Of a stretch of 64,000 nt of DNA, positions 19,770 to 39,398 are shown piece by piece. Numbering within the stretch: position 1 is the stretch's first letter; every line of letters starts with the position of its first letter. The position numbers and the translations under genes are program-made. This stretch comes from Lepiota brunneoincarnata. Its lineage: Eukaryota; Basidiomycota; Agaricomycetes; Agaricales; Agaricaceae. Location: assembly GCA_023014365.1 (NCBI GenBank), contig JAEBUN010000058.1, forward strand, positions 62,001 through 126,000, given 5' to 3'. The notes under the pieces were generated by a model that was given only the letters and a program-made list of their open reading frames with translations, did no database searches and was not told the origin of the DNA.

Positions 19770-21200
19770 TGGCATGCACAAAGTTCATGTACTACTCTGT
19801 ACTCCTAGCTGTCTTACCCCATTGCTATTATGAGGCCATCCAAGCCCTACATAAACTGTTCCAACATATGACATCCCCTCTATATGCCATTCAACCAGTT
19901 TTTATCATGCCAGGAGATACTAACTTCATATCACTCAACATGATTCTCAAAGCACTCATATCTAATCAAATACCCCCAAACTAGATCAATCACTCATATA
20001 TTTACAGTATCCACTATCTCAAATTCTTATATCAACAAGCTCTAAAAGATAGGATGAACCTCAATAACATTAATAACAAATAAATCACTCACCTAAAGCA
20101 GTATGGGATACCACCAACAATAGTAGAATAGGCTGGGTGGAGAGACCCAACCACATTGAATACTGATCACATACTCAACTTATTTACTATGTTGATTGAG
20201 ACCATAGATATTGACCTATGAAACTTCCCTGAATGGATCAAAGCAAGTGATATACCTATATTCCACTTTTTACCATCTTGAGAGTACACCACTGCCTCAC
20301 CATCAATGCCTTCACCAACTGTCCATCCCAACAAGACTTACATAATTGCCACACTACCTGCTTAGTGCCAATGATGACAAGTATGAATAGGCCATGAATC
20401 TGGATGTTTTGACCAAATGATACACCTAGACTTGCTCATTCACCTCACTTCCTACACTTACCCAACTCCTATGCATATGCCACTCATTTACTACCCAGAC
20501 TTTTAACCATGCTAGTGTAGGGATGTCCTCTTGGCTATGTGAGGACATTATGATTATCTCTAGTTACATAGAAATTCACTCATTATCTCAGCCTCATTCT
20601 CTTATTTTACATATTCTACCTTCCTTTTAGTTCCAAGACTTATAGAAATTCAGATAGTAGAGTCTATAAATTACATGCTATGTAGGTACATGAAATACAT
20701 TTATCTTTTACCCCTGAGAATGCAAAGCAGCCTTACACTAGACATATGATTTAGACTGACCACTTAGTCCAAAAAGGGGATATTGTAACCAATAGACTAC
20801 AATCTCAACTACTTAGCATCACCTATAGTGACATATCACAGTAGTTACATTTCTAATCCTTACCTCTCATCACAGAGACCATGCAAATCTACTGTTCATG
20901 TGATTCTAAGTGTAATTTTACTCAGAATGCAAACATGTTTTAAAAGAACTCTTACAAATACAATGTACCATCCAGAGACTAATTCCTAGATAGTCCAGAA
21001 AATCAATGGTGGTGATACAAGGTCAAGAAGGGATTTACAAGATAAGGTAGCCAATTTTAAAGTAATACCTTACCTGGCTGCTATTCAACTACTTCTGAGT
21101 TTGGATATATCTCTGTTTAGCCACCCCCAATGTAAGCTGTACTCCCATATATATATATTTTTTATCAAACTTAGTTTTAGCTAGAAACTACTTTAATCTG
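19770..21200. other. AT-rich relic DNA, no intact gene
   Basis: About 1.4 kb of AT-rich sequence. One plus-strand frame (19769-19984) reads ALHKLFQHMTSPLYAIQP and might be a transposon relic, but stops follow at roughly random density. I could not assign it to a family. It separates the solo LTR from the 3' end of the NACHT gene. Confidence 0.5.
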
Positions 21201-21287
21201 TTAAACAACCAACAGAGGTAGTCCAAGATCATGATTGTTGTGAAGCTGGTAGTTAGTAGTACATACATAAATATCCCCAACCTACAG

Positions 21288-23501
21288 CTAGACCTCTGAT
21301 ATTCCACAAAATACATCTGGCCAAACATCAGCCAGAGTCTGAAAAGAATGAAAAGTAACCTTGAACAAATTCCAAATGACCAAAACAGTATTTCCACCAT
21401 AACCCAAAAGAAAATATCGTGGGGGGCTGGTCAATAAGAAATAATAAGTACAAGTATATGACAACAGCACAAAAAAATTTAAAATTACTTACCAGCATTG
21501 TGCCTTATAATAAGCCCTATCAGATTCAAGGTAAAAATCCTCAAATATCTGTCAACACACATATGCCTACACTGAAAAGCATTGCTTACAAACGGTATAG
21601 CCTCACTTGAGATCCTACTCAACCCTGCAAATATTTTTTCATCCATGTCGCAGATACTCCTTGTGCGCACAATATCAGACAAGTTCTGGAGCTGTATCTG
21701 TAGCAAAACATTCGCATGAGGTGAATAAGCAAAGCCATGTTGCGAATTGAAACAAAATTAAAAAAAAAAAGGCTAACCGGGTCATTGAGCCACCGCAGGA
21801 AGCGTGAAAAAAACACCGCATACAGTCGATCATTACCCATTCTCCGACTCATAAAAGCCAGAGAGTTGAAATTGAAGTTTCGAAGGGCGTCGAACAGCTC
21901 GTCGTCGCCCATATCACCAGATTGACTGCAAAGGAAAAAAGCCGAGAGCTTGGCTAATCCTGCAACCTTGACTGCGAGATTCGCATCGATCACTGAATGT
22001 TGGGAGTTCCAGGAAAGGCAGCCTTGCGACAACTCGGATAGAGATAATTTGCCTACTAGTTTTTGTTCAGGATCGTCGGGGAGACATGAGAGGATTACGT
22101 TTGAGCCGAGGAGCTGCAAGCAACGCTTGGCTAATTGGAGTGACGTTTTTTGCCGATCACAACAGTAGACACCGGAGCGAATGGGACTCTTGAGGTAATC
22201 TGGAAACGAGGCATGTAAAAAGCGGAGAGAAGCTTTTTCAGCTTTATCGGGAGGGGGAATATCCAGGATCGAGTGAAGTTTCCGGAGAGCACCATAGAAG
22301 GTGCTACGAGAAATGCCAACAAGGTTCGAAAACATTTGTGCTGACCGATGGTCATTGAAATCGGAGAAAGCGCAGAGATGAAGTAAGCGAAGGGTCACAG
22401 GTAAGACGTCGGGGGGAACAGCGGAAAGAATTTGGGAGTAAAGAAGATCGAGTGCTTCCATGGGATTCCTCGCCCCAACGACATAGGAGCGTGCGAGAAC
22501 GGTCATGACGACAGCTAGTTGCCCTTCGGGATTAGCGTAATCCGGGTCGCCAATAAATTTGGTTATTGTAGAAGCGAAGATGAAAAGGCCCGAAGCCGCA
22601 TCCACGATCGCCGAAAGTTTTTCTTCAGGTGGCCAGCCTCCATTGATATCTTCTTCAGCGGCTTCAGAATATCGAGAATAGATGTTCCTGAAGTCTTCCC
22701 TGATATATAGGGCGACATCTTCCCGAGACTCCTGGGCGTCGATCGTCAACTCCTCCCTCCAACAGTGGAGCTCAAAGTCTGCCCTTGCTAATATACGCTT
22801 CAAATGAGGCTCCGGGCGGCTGCAGACCATCCACAAAATGGGCAATCCTATGGCGGAGCAGACTCTGTTGTTGATCAACTCCACGATCTCGCATTGCTCA
22901 TCCTCGCCCTGGCATTCATCCAACCCGTCTAAAATGACAAGGTACGTGCGTTCTGTACGCAGCACTGAAAGTGGCTCAACGATCAGCTTCTTGAACTGAA
23001 TATGAGTCGCCTTCTCCAATAAAGTAGGGTCCTCTGCCAAGATCTGGGAGATTAATTGCCGATACTGTGGAATTCGAACGGCCAGCTGGTATGCGAGAGT
23101 GGTGAAGAGGAGGGAAGGGTTGTTGCGTTTATTTTGCCTGGAGAAGAAAAAAGCAGCACCGAGACAACCGGTCTCTTCACAAGATTCAGCTATGGTTTGA
23201 GCCACGGCTGATTTTCCAACGCCGGCTGGACCATAGAGCCAGAGCATGCTCCAAGCACGTCGGTCATTATCGAGCCATTCCCGAATTTCCCGAATTAGCC
23301 TTCCGCGTGTGCCAGGATGGCACCGTGGAGGTGGGTAGCGAGCCGAGGAATCCATTTCGGCGCCCGGTACTCTGTGTTGAGACAAGGTTTCGAGCACTAG
23401 GCCCATGATAAACATAGGCGCTGCGCGGTGGAGGTTGGGTTAGAGATAGTACCTGCTCTCCCCTGGCCGAGATTGTTCGTTATGACGGGCATATCAATCA
23501 T
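21288..23501 (-). CDS. NACHT-domain STAND NTPase (NLR-like)
   Basis: Signal-transducing ATPase of the fungal NLR group, cytosolic, linked in the family to non-self recognition and programmed cell death. Exons are read as 23501-23453, 23396-21778, 21697-21590, 21548-21493 and perhaps 21426-21288, about 656 aa. Landmarks: linker HRVPGAEMDSSARYPPPRCH, Walker A LYGPAGVGKSAVAQTIAE, Walker B YLVILDGLDECQGE, arginine-bearing MVCSRPEPHLK, then helical repeats and ending SEAIPFIFEDFYLESDRAYY. The short N-terminus (MIDMPVITNNLGQG) is uncertain: the same frame extends upstream (ANNIVLHQPT) without an ATG, so another exon may exist. No WD40 or ankyrin repeats are seen; the 3' end meets AT-rich transposon DNA and may be truncated. 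Confidence 0.8.
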
Positions 23502-23548
23502 AGTGGGCTGGTGCAACACAATATTGTTGGCCCCGTGAAGAAAGCCAT

Positions 23549-24390
23549 GCGCGGCGGCTATTCATGCGTTCATTTTTAGTCAGAAATGGCCCCGCAAAGA
23601 GAGCCCATAGAAGGACATACCGACGACAACCGGAAGTTGTGCGTGTTCACCAGGTGATGACTGGCCATTTACCACCAGGTCAACGGGGTCAGGGGGCCTG
23701 ACCCGCGGACGCCCCTTGCGCCAGAACCTGAATGTGAGTGGCATTCCTTGTTGTGGGAGAAAGGGAAAGCTGTATAGCGCCCGGGTTTCTTTTCGGGAAC
23801 CGGATCGGCACCCCCGCGTTCATGACGTTACTTTGTGCAACGCTCATGAAGGGAAATATACTCTTCCGAGAAGAAGCGAGTGGACAAAGAGGTGGTCGAA
23901 TGGCTGGTGATGGTCGGGGACCATCGTAAGGGTCTGATACAGGTCCGCCTCACCAGCAACCAGACACCCGTTCTACAACTTCGCAATTGATATATTCTAT
24001 ATTCCGGATCAGAATCCCAAGCCTTCCGCGAAGTTGCAGAGATCACAGCTTGCTATGTTTAGCACACTCGGGCTGACAAAGAGAGACGACGTGAAAAGTC
24101 ATCGACCGCACAGGATAGGAATGGATCACCGACATTCCCGCCAGAACCCCACGCTCAGCTTTCCCATGGTTTGGAATCCTCTCTCATGTGCGGTCATAAC
24201 GGGACTAGATCATCACTAAACATCATAATTTATACCAAGTAACCCGGAACGACTCTACCGACGGAATAGACATTCCATTAGCACCAAAGGTCTGCTGGGT
24301 ATAAAGGAGTCCAGTACGCTCTCGAAAGATGCTGCAATTCACCAATAACAGATACATCCATACTCACCCTTACGAAGACCCTCAGCCACA
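23549..24390. other. Intergenic, no supported gene
   Basis: Divergent promoters of the NACHT gene and the OYE-like pseudogene. Open frames of about 60-70 codons have no recognisable content. Confidence 0.45.
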
Positions 24391-24737
24391 ATGTCTCGAA
24401 TGACTCCTCCCATGGTTAACAATGCTGTCCCTAATGCAAGAGAATACTACCCCTTGACCGAACACACGATCGGTACCCCACTAGCATCCGTACGTCACAA
24501 TCCCAACCCAACCGCATCCATATCTGACTGACATCACATTCAGAACACCGAAAAAGCTTTATTGTTCGAACCCATCACACTCAGAGGCATCACATTCAAG
24601 AACAGGATCTGGGTCGTAAGTCATTTCAGTGAGATGTCCGACTCGTTCTCGGCGCATGTTCAAGCCCGCAATGGTCCAAGCCAGTGTAGACGATGGTCAT
24701 GCCACGGACTGGCATCTCGTACACCTTGGGGTACGAA

Positions 24738-24751
24738 CCCCCCCCCCCCCC
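24738..24751. repeat. Poly(C), 14 nt, in an OYE-like intron
   Basis: Homopolymer inside the intron that follows HLVHLG; one of seven runs of 14 or more C or G in the window. Confidence 0.9.
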
Positions 24752-25379
24752 TCAGCCACTCAATACAATTTTCCTGACTTACATTCTATAGACCTTTGCC
24801 ACGCATGGTGCGGGAGCTATCGTCGCCGAATCAACTGCCATTCTACCTGAAGGTAGAATTTCTCCCGAAGACTTGGTACGCGCAAATCACACCAGTTGTG
24901 TACCCAAACCGAGAGTCACTGACACATGAGGTTTTTTTTTTAGGGACTCTGGAAGGATAGTCAGATCGAGCCCCTCAAGCGCATCGTCTCGTTCTCGCAA
25001 GCCCACGGCACAAAGATCGGTATTCAACTCTCTCATGCTGGTAGAAAGGCTTCTACGCGAGCGCCGTGGGTACGAGCAAGGGCGGGAAAAGAATCTCCTT
25101 TCAAGGCCGGGGATGAAGAGAATGCATGGCCCGACGAAGGTAACTCAAACACTACTTCAACTCCCTTATATTCCAATTCATATCATCTTCTCTCTAGTTT
25201 ATGCCCCCAGTCAAATTCCCTTCATAAAAGGAAGCTACCCAGATCCAAAGGGGGTGACCGAGGAATATCTCAACACAGTTATCAATGCCTTTGTAGAATC
25301 CACCAAGCGAGCAGATAGGGCCGGGTGTAAGCACTCATCATCTGTGTATCAATATCCTGAATCGTCCCCGTCTTACCTA

Positions 25380-25397
25380 CCCCCCCCCCCCCCCCCC
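25380..25397. repeat. Poly(C), 18 nt, next to a lost splice acceptor
   Basis: Occupies the place of the pyrimidine tract; no AG occurs between it and the next coding codons at about 25409. Confidence 0.9.
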
Positions 25398-26066
25398 TCT
25401 TCTATCGCGGTCGACTTCATCGAGCTCCAAGCCGCCCACGGCTACCTTCTCCACGAATTCCTCTCACCCCTCTCCAATACCCGCAATGACCATCTACGGC
25501 GAGATCGCTCGAAAATCAACTGCGTGTCACCCTCCGAGTGGTCGAAAAGGTCCGCGAGGCGTGGCCCAGTCATAAGCCCCTCTTTGTTCGTCTCAGCGCC
25601 ATCGAGCGGGCTGAGGGTCCAGAGAAGGATGCTGACGGGAGGTGGCTAACAACGGGGTATCGAACAAAGCATAATTCTATCTGCGAAACTGCAGGAACTT
25701 GGTGTAGATCTGATTGGCTCTAGTACGGGTGGCACCTGGGCTGCGCAGAAAATCCCAGTTGGTCCAGGATATCGGGTATGTTCTTGACGCCAACTCTTCG
25801 ATATAAACACTCATTCTCCGCCCGATTTCAACTTCCACCCGCCCCTGAACTCAAAAAAAAGCTCTCCCCAATCTCGCCATTGGAAACGCTGGTATGATCA
25901 CGCGAAGCGGAACAAGCAGAGTCTTACCTCCAAGAGGGCAAGCTCGATGTGATTTTCATGGCGAGAGAGCTCGTGAGAAATCCATCCTGGTCAATGTACG
26001 TGGGCTCAAAAGCTTGGAGGTCGTGCGCAAACCTGCAAACCAATACGAGACCTCTTGGCCCTGCCT

Positions 26067-26082
26067 CCCCCCCCCCCCCCCC
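26067..26082. repeat. Poly(C), 16 nt
   Basis: At the 3' end of the OYE-like pseudogene; reads as Pro codons in the residual frame. Confidence 0.9.
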
Positions 26083-26097
26083 GAATTCCGCAAGTAG

Positions 26098-29000
26098 AAC
26101 CCGTGCTTAGATTGGATATATCCAAACCAGACACTTGCCATTTTAGAAGTAATCTAGGCGCCACTAATCATTGGGGGACTTGTAGATTTATTTTCACCGT
26201 AACCCACCTCTGTTCATATCATTCTGCCCGTGTCAGTTTTACAAAATCCATGATGGATTCATCCGTATATTGAGGTGAATGGAAGACACCGGTACCAATT
26301 CCGTAAGCGCCACACACAGCCATAGGATGAGGTTAGTTTACTACCACTCGGACAAGTGCTTCATATCTCGCCCAGAAACCGTCTATGTTTGTGTTGTATT
26401 TCTAGGTGGAAACTGTTTATCACAGTAGAACCATACTTGCCTTATAAATGCACCGTTGTTACAATGATCACAGGCGCTTGGAGTGCACAGATATCGCATT
26501 GTTCTCAAAGATACGGGTAGTACGCCGCATACGGTATGGTGCGGCGCCAGACTCTTTCCCCCAGCGAAACAAGGTCCAGAACTTTCGTTATTCCATCTCT
26601 ATCAACGTCCTGATCGGAACTACCTAAATAGAGGAAGTCCACTAGCACTGATTTATCCAATATCCTGGCCCACCAACTCCGCCTTAAATTCTAGGGCATC
26701 AAGTTGAAATTCCCTTAAGGTGTAGACCATGATACTTTCTGTACGTACCCTGACGAGCCACGTTCCGGGATTTTACCCCACATGATGCCCCAGTTGGACT
26801 CACTTGGGGAGTACGTCAGGTCACCCCCATGATGTGCAGGTAAAGAAAGGTCAGGTGAACACAAGCTGAGAGAGTCAGAAGCCCACCGGTAGCATCCGCT
26901 TCAGCTGCCATTCCCACGTGAAAAAGAGCTCTGCGCAATAGTATCGTGCTGGGAATTGGACCTCGAGGCTATCGCAACCCGCACCGTTTCTCCCTCTAGA
27001 ACCCACCCTCAAGAAAACAACAATCACGATAGCCCTTCGCTTTGACAAGACCGAAAAAGCCCCTGATGCAACGTACACTCTACATCAAGTCAAGTCGTGG
27101 AAGGGGCATGACAGGCGCCCCCCCCCCCCCCCCCCCCCATGCCGACATTATCAATGGGCTTCACAACGCTGAACCGAACAGAATCCCCCGTATTGTATGT
27201 ACCCACAACAAAGTTGTTAACCGCTTGAACGCCCACATGAAAACTCTAAAACTTTATCTGATTTCAGGGACAGTCCAGTATATTTACTTTTTTTTTCCCA
27301 ACGATTTATGTGAGCCGAATAACGAACGAACACAACAAGACTTTGTTGGAATTTACCCAAAAACAAGAAAAAAGGGCAACCCTACATGCCAAGTCAGGGA
27401 ACTCGCAAGATGTGCTAAACTCCGACGCATTCCACAGGGTTAGCACCTAACCCGTAGAAGGCCCCCCCACGCACAAAGTTCGCACTCCGACTCATACGGG
27501 GATGTGCGTGTTACGGCAGCCAAGGAAGTGGGAGTTTGGTATGTTTCGATTTAAGAACCACTCGGTGGGGTCCACATGGGCTGGCCTGGGTTGTCGAGTC
27601 GAGCCCCCTCCAACAATCAAGAGGGAAACGACGCGAAGGGCATAGCCCTTTAGCTGTCCTTCGAGAAGAACAGTTTTACCAGATCGATGGACAGTTTCAA
27701 TTCAAAGAAGGATCAACGCCGGGAAGACTGCTTGATATGTATTCCCTTCACTTCTCACTTCACATGCTAGTGGCGTTCGTGGGTCTCGTGCAGGAATACC
27801 ACCCAGCTCATGGATCCCACAATCACAAAATCAAGGGTTAGTCAGTGGGGAAAGGGGGACCCTTCACCGTAACGTAGTTTTGCGGGTCCGATGGAACTTT
27901 CAGTGGTACGTTTGGTAAATGAAAGAGTCATTCTCATGCACTGTCGACTGCGGGAATGGGGCTACGCTTATTGAAAAAAAGAAGGGGGGTACGAAACCAA
28001 CCCCCAATCACTTCGGGCATCAATTACTACAACCCGAACCCCCTTTCTTTACGTACCAACCCCCTCCCTTCCTCTTTGCCAACCAAACCCCCCGCGCGTG
28101 CCTCCCTGACTGACACAATAAACAGTGCTCATCGTCAGACTAAACAAAAGAAAAAACCTTCGACTATCGGCTCTGCGCATCCACAAAGAACTCCAGCACC
28201 CCACGTGAACAACAAAGAAAATGATGACGATGACAGCAACGCACCCCAAAACCAAAGAACTTTTTTTTTCCCATTCATCGTTCAATTCTCAAACGAATCC
28301 CCTGGCGACAAATGTCCAACGGTTCCCAACTTAACCCTCCCGAGACAGCATCAACCCTCAGATTGCACCCTCATCTTGTATTTATATAACTCAATACAAT
28401 GATAAGTCAACAGAGTTCCCATCCTTATCTACCTCCCCGCTAAACCCCTCCCCTCTCCACCTTCCATATCCAGTCTCCCGCCCTCTCCTTCACCTATCAC
28501 CCCTCCCAAAACGGAAACTTAGTGAAGAGAGAGAGAGGGAAGGGGGGGGAGAACTTCCGGGTTCGTTAGCCACGAGCTGCCCCCCCAACTTCTGAACCAG
28601 ATAAGAGAGAGAACAAGGGATCTTCGTTGATTGCCCACACGTGAATTTGGCCCCCGGGTCGGGGTCTTTTTCTTTTTTTTGTTAAAAAAAGGAAATCCAA
28701 AGTCGCGTCCCGACTCCCCTGGTCGGGTCGGGGGGGATCGAACTACATACATGCATACATATATTACGCAGATCTCCCCAATGATACAACAAAAACAACA
28801 ACAAAAGCACTCCCCAGCCAGTTCCCATACCAAGTCAAGAACCCTCTTCCTCTCTCTCTCTCTCTCTACTCCTATAGCGCATGCACGCACCTCAAAAAAA
28901 ACCCAACACCCCTTCCAAATCTCAGAACCCCAACCCCCTATCTTCAACTCGCAGATCAGTACACATATACAACAAGAAGATCCCCCTAGTTGATCCAAGC

Positions 29001-29878
29001 CACATCCCCATCAGAAACGAAACACAATGCGCATCCACCCTGACAGGCAAAACACCCATATGTATGTACTGTACATACATGGCCCATAGACACACGATCC
29101 CCGATGATCAACTCTGCGAACATCAACAATCATCAGCCCCACACATCCAAGTTCCTCGTACCATTCCCCCTTCCCATCTTAGACCTTCGGATCACTCATA
29201 CACATGAAAGAAACAAAATTCATCATGTATTCGTCCTCCACCTACACAAATACAAGAAACGCAGAAGACATCTATCCACTTGCACAGATACCAAGAATAT
29301 AGTCGATAAAAATAGAAACACCCCAGAGGGCGCCTTTTTGTTTTGTTCTTCATGCCACAGAGTTCCTCGCCAAGACAAGGCTAAGGACCCCAAAGCCCGA
29401 GAGGGGAAGAGACCGGCGCGAACGAATCCCGTCGGCACTCGCGATTTTGCTCCAGATGGATACCCAGCGAGAGAAAGTAGGATGGCGAGAGGAGAAGAAG
29501 AGCATGGGAGGGGATGAGATAAATGTAAGATGAGAAGCCACATCAACTATATGATCACCGGAAACGAAAAAAAAAAACAAGATAAAAGGATATCCATATA
29601 CAAGAGCAGATGATAAGGGATGGATAAGGAAAAAGGGAAACACCAACGACTGAAAAAAAAAACATGAAGATATAGTGTTCTTGTTCTTGTTCTTGAACGA
29701 TGACTGTATGCGTGTTGAACGTGTATAGAAGGTGTATATGAGAGAATTAGGTCCATGGGTGAAGCGCGACCAGAGGAATAGAGATGGAAAGAAAACACCA
29801 AAATGCCGCCCGTAATTCGCCTCCGCAGGTGGTATGTCACCCATGACAGGCGGCATGGAAGGATCCAAAGGGGAGCGA
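26098..29878. other. Gene-poor stretch, no supported gene
   Basis: About 3.8 kb with several open frames of 60-150 codons on both strands, all low-complexity (Pro/Thr, Lys or Gly-rich) and without recognisable domains. It contains poly(C) of 21 nt at 27118, a CT/GA-rich tract at 28850-28870 and short T and A runs. 5'/3' UTRs of unrecognised genes cannot be excluded. Confidence 0.45.
27118..27138. repeat. Poly(C), 21 nt, longest homopolymer of the window
   Basis: Uninterrupted C run in gene-poor DNA. Confidence 0.9.
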
Positions 29879-29896
29879 GGGGGGGGGGGGGGGGGG
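29879..29896. repeat. Poly(G), 18 nt, just 3' of the CBM21 gene
   Basis: On the minus (gene-sense) strand it is poly(C), 13 nt downstream of the stop codon at 29909. Confidence 0.9.
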
Positions 29897-29908
29897 TAAG
29901 TTTTAAGC

Positions 29909-32675
29909 TTAAACGACCAACTGGCCTTCCCCCTCCTTCTCCCTTTCACCCGCAAACCGGCCCCCAGGAGGTCCCTGCGCAAAGCACCACTGCTGCACAA
30001 ATGCCTGATATACCGAATCCTGAGTGGGGGAATAAGGCGGAGTATACGAGTGCGAAGCGCTGCTAACAGCCGCCAGGCGAGGGGATGGTTGTTTTTGAGG
30101 CTGATTAGCGGCGACTACAGACACAGGCGAACCTCTGTTCCAACCACTACCGACTTTTGACCAGTTGGGCATAGCACCGCTGAGAAGATTCCTCGGCTGG
30201 GGGCTAGCCACGGTAGGAGAGGATTTTGGTTTGGCCGGACCCGCCTGCCCATTAGTAAACCGAGCCGATTCTTTTACGGGGCTCGCTCTGCCTTCGGTGC
30301 TCATTTTGAGGGGACTCGATCGCCCGCCCTGCTGCTGTGTAATAGGACTGCCAATAGGACTGCCCGTGGGCGAAATCCTTCGGACGGGGCTGCTGGTACT
30401 CCTTGTTCGAATGTCTGCCAGAACCTGCCTGACCTCATCCTTTGAGCGCTCCTTCCCATCGCTTCCCATACCCCAGGGCCAGTGGACCGGCGCCTTGGCC
30501 TCTTCTCGGGGCACATAGACCTGCTTCTCCTTGGCAACACTAGATCCTAGGTCCGCCAACATGGAAAACGGTGGGCTAGTCCCCATTTCTAGCGGGCTCA
30601 GAACAGAGGGACGCTCGATGTCAATCGGACCATTCGCCTTGGCCATAGAAGACGATGGAGGAGAAGGAGGAGAAACCTTGATTGATGGTTTAGGTTCTGA
30701 CGCTAACATATGTCAAAATGAATTCGATAGGGACGAGAAACAAGGGATTTACCTGGGGGCGCGGCCGGATCTTGATGATTGACAGGGGAGGGGGTTCGAG
30801 ACCTCTGGGCCGTAGGCGTCTTGAGGTCCTCTTGGTTTCCTCCATCCACCACCTGCACAGCACCTACACCCTTTGTCTCCCCCGCATTGGCGCCCACGTG
30901 TGCTGGGAAACCGTCTTCCATCTCCATGTCATCAACACTGCAGGATCGTCCCTGAGCACCAGCTTGGATTGGGCTCACGCTACTCGAACTCGGGGCCGCG
31001 TAGTTCTTCAGGTTGAGCTTCTTTAGCCGCAGTAACGTTGTTTGGGCAATCATTTGGGCGTGTTGCGGCTGAGTGGTGGTAGGTGGTGATATTGATGCTG
31101 GAGCGAAAGAAGCTAAATAAAAAAAAAAAGGTTGAACAAAAAGTCTACGATTTAGTAGGAACCGGAAAAATACACACGAGGCGACGATACAGCAAAGACT
31201 CTACTCCTTGGGGTTGGAAGGCTACTCGCCTCTCGGAAAACAACCTTGTAGTTGGCCCCGTCATTGTTATCCCAACTCTCAACGGGGGCGCCAGGCACAT
31301 TGGCGTAGTATCTGGCAACAACATACATAGTCCTCTGGGACAAGTTGAAGGCATAATCCTCAAGCTTGATGTGGAAAGTGAACCTGTCCCACTGGGGGCT
31401 TTCTACGGTAGGCGGTGCAGGTTGGGCGGCGATGTCACCATAGGTGAGCTGCTGAGAGCTGAGAAAAGCGGGGGGCAGAGTGGGAAGGGAGATGAGATGG
31501 CGGGCAGAGACCTCAGAGGTGGTCTGCCAATCGTCAAGGGTGAAACGGACGGCAAGCTGCTTCTCGTAGGCGATGTTGCGGACGAGGAGGGTGCCAGACA
31601 GGCCCGGCGGGGTCTTGGAGCTGGCTCCAGGGAGAGATGAATCAAAAGTGAGAGACTCGAGGAAGACGTTGGCATAGGGCTGTATACGGAGCGCAGGCAC
31701 GGGGGAAGACTGTGTGGAATCGACGTCGTACTTGATGGCCTTGTCTTGACTAAGAGGGGAGCGAGGGAAGGGGAAGACGGCGGAGGAGCCACGGATGAAA
31801 GCACCCGAATTGCTGCCGGTCGACAACTCGCCCTCTGTCTCTGTCTCCGTATCCTCGCCGCTCGGACGGGAGAGACTAGCAGGCTTTGCCGAACGATTGA
31901 AAAGGCGGACGGTAGCGAGACCGCCCTCCTCATTAGTGGGAAAGTGAACGTTCTTGTGGACAGGGTGATCGATGCTTGGAGTGGATGGAGCAGAACGGGC
32001 ACGCAGGTGACTGGGGGGCTGGGGAGGGGCAGAGGGGGCAGACGAGAAGGAAGGTGAAGGAATGTGGGGGGAAGAAGAGGACGACTTGAGGGAAGACTTG
32101 AGAGGCTTGCCATTGGAAAGAAGGATGGGAGTGGAAGTGGTCCGGGTGACACTTGGACGGGGTGAAGGTGCTGTGGGTTGGGGCGAGCCTAGGTTGGGTG
32201 GGGGGAGGGGTATCGTGGGAGGGGAGTGGGTAGAGGTACGAGGGAAGGGCACGCTGGCTGCATTTTTGGTCGGGCTGCCCCGGGGAGAGGGCTGCTTGGT
32301 GCGGAGGGGCGCAGCCTCGCTTGGCATGTCAAGCGAGAGACGAAAAGAGTTGTTGGGTTTCAGCCTGAGAGCCGGGGGGATGTTGTGGAGGACATCATCT
32401 TCGGCGTTGATCATATCATCCAAGGATGATTCGTCGTCGTCGTCGTCGTCGTTATTGTCGTCGTCGTTGCGAGTGAGGTGAAAAACGGGGGGCTTCTTAG
32501 TCTGGACTGTATGCTGTTGAGAGCGGCGGCGTGGAAGGGCAGTAAGAGGTGCAAAGGGACCCGAGCCGTGTTCTTGTGCAAAGGAAGAAGTCGTATATGA
32601 ACGGCGATGGCCTGGTCGTCCGTGGGAGTGGATGGGGAGGGGCGCGGGTGGAGGTGCGGGGACAGAGTAGGGCAT
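29909..32675 (-). CDS. Glycogen-targeting regulatory subunit of protein phosphatase 1 (CBM21 family, Gac1-like)
   Basis: Scaffold that brings PP1 to glycogen, favouring glycogen synthase activation. Exons 32675-31226, 31112-30753 and 30702-29909 give 867 aa with consistent phases. A long Ser/Pro-rich N-terminus contains a poly-Asp stretch and a PP1-docking RVxF-type motif KNVHF (near residue 230). The CBM21 starch/glycogen-binding domain spans about residues 320-480: SGTLLVRNIAYEKQLAVRF, DDWQTTSEV, WDRFTFHIKL and the signature SWDNNDGANYKVVF. The C-terminal 380 residues are low-complexity Ser/Pro with many SP sites, so phosphorylation control is likely. It is longer than yeast Gac1 relatives mainly through this tail. 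An AG-ended intron may lie in the 5' UTR. Confidence 0.85.
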
Positions 32676-39244
<6,569 letters not shown>

Positions 39245-39398
39245 TGGTTGTGCGCCTCTCGAGCGATCATTTACGGAAACTGCTACCGTTGTTGTTTGTC
39301 TTCATGTGTATGCATATGTCATGAGGTCGTCTCAATTGATCACTCGCTTCCTTACGTCTCTTGGATTCCAAAAAAAACATCAAAATTCACTGTCAACT

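Larger units (their letters stand above)
24391..26097 (+). pseudogene. NADH:flavin oxidoreductase / Old Yellow Enzyme (YqjM-like), decayed
   Basis: Early exons are clean: 24391-24489, 24544-24615, 24665-24730, 24792-24875, 24944-25139 and 25198-25330. They give LFEPITLRGITFKNRIWV, then [43 protein letters not shown] and [16 protein letters not shown]. Later parts keep the barrel motifs (DFIELQAAHGYLLHEFLSPL with catalytic His, LGVDLIGSSTGGTW, QKIPVGPGYR, KLDVIFMARELVRNPSW), but only by changing frame. There are extra bases near 25493 and 25505, a frame change near 25640 and an extra C near 25903. The intron at 25331-25409 has no AG acceptor and contains 18 C. Family firm; probably dead, unless errors lie in the sequence. 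Confidence 0.75.

Noticed and set aside
27956..28402. 148-codon plus-strand ORF rich in Pro, Lys and Asn
   Set aside because: Low-complexity composition from poly-C/A tracts; overlapping frames on the other strand are equally open.
28690..28770. tRNA B-box-like GTTCGATCC on the minus strand
   Set aside because: No A-box at the right distance and no cloverleaf can be drawn.
29350..30000. 216-codon minus-strand ORF downstream of the CBM21 gene
   Set aside because: Runs through poly(G) and overlaps the true C-terminus of the CBM21 gene in another frame; a shadow.
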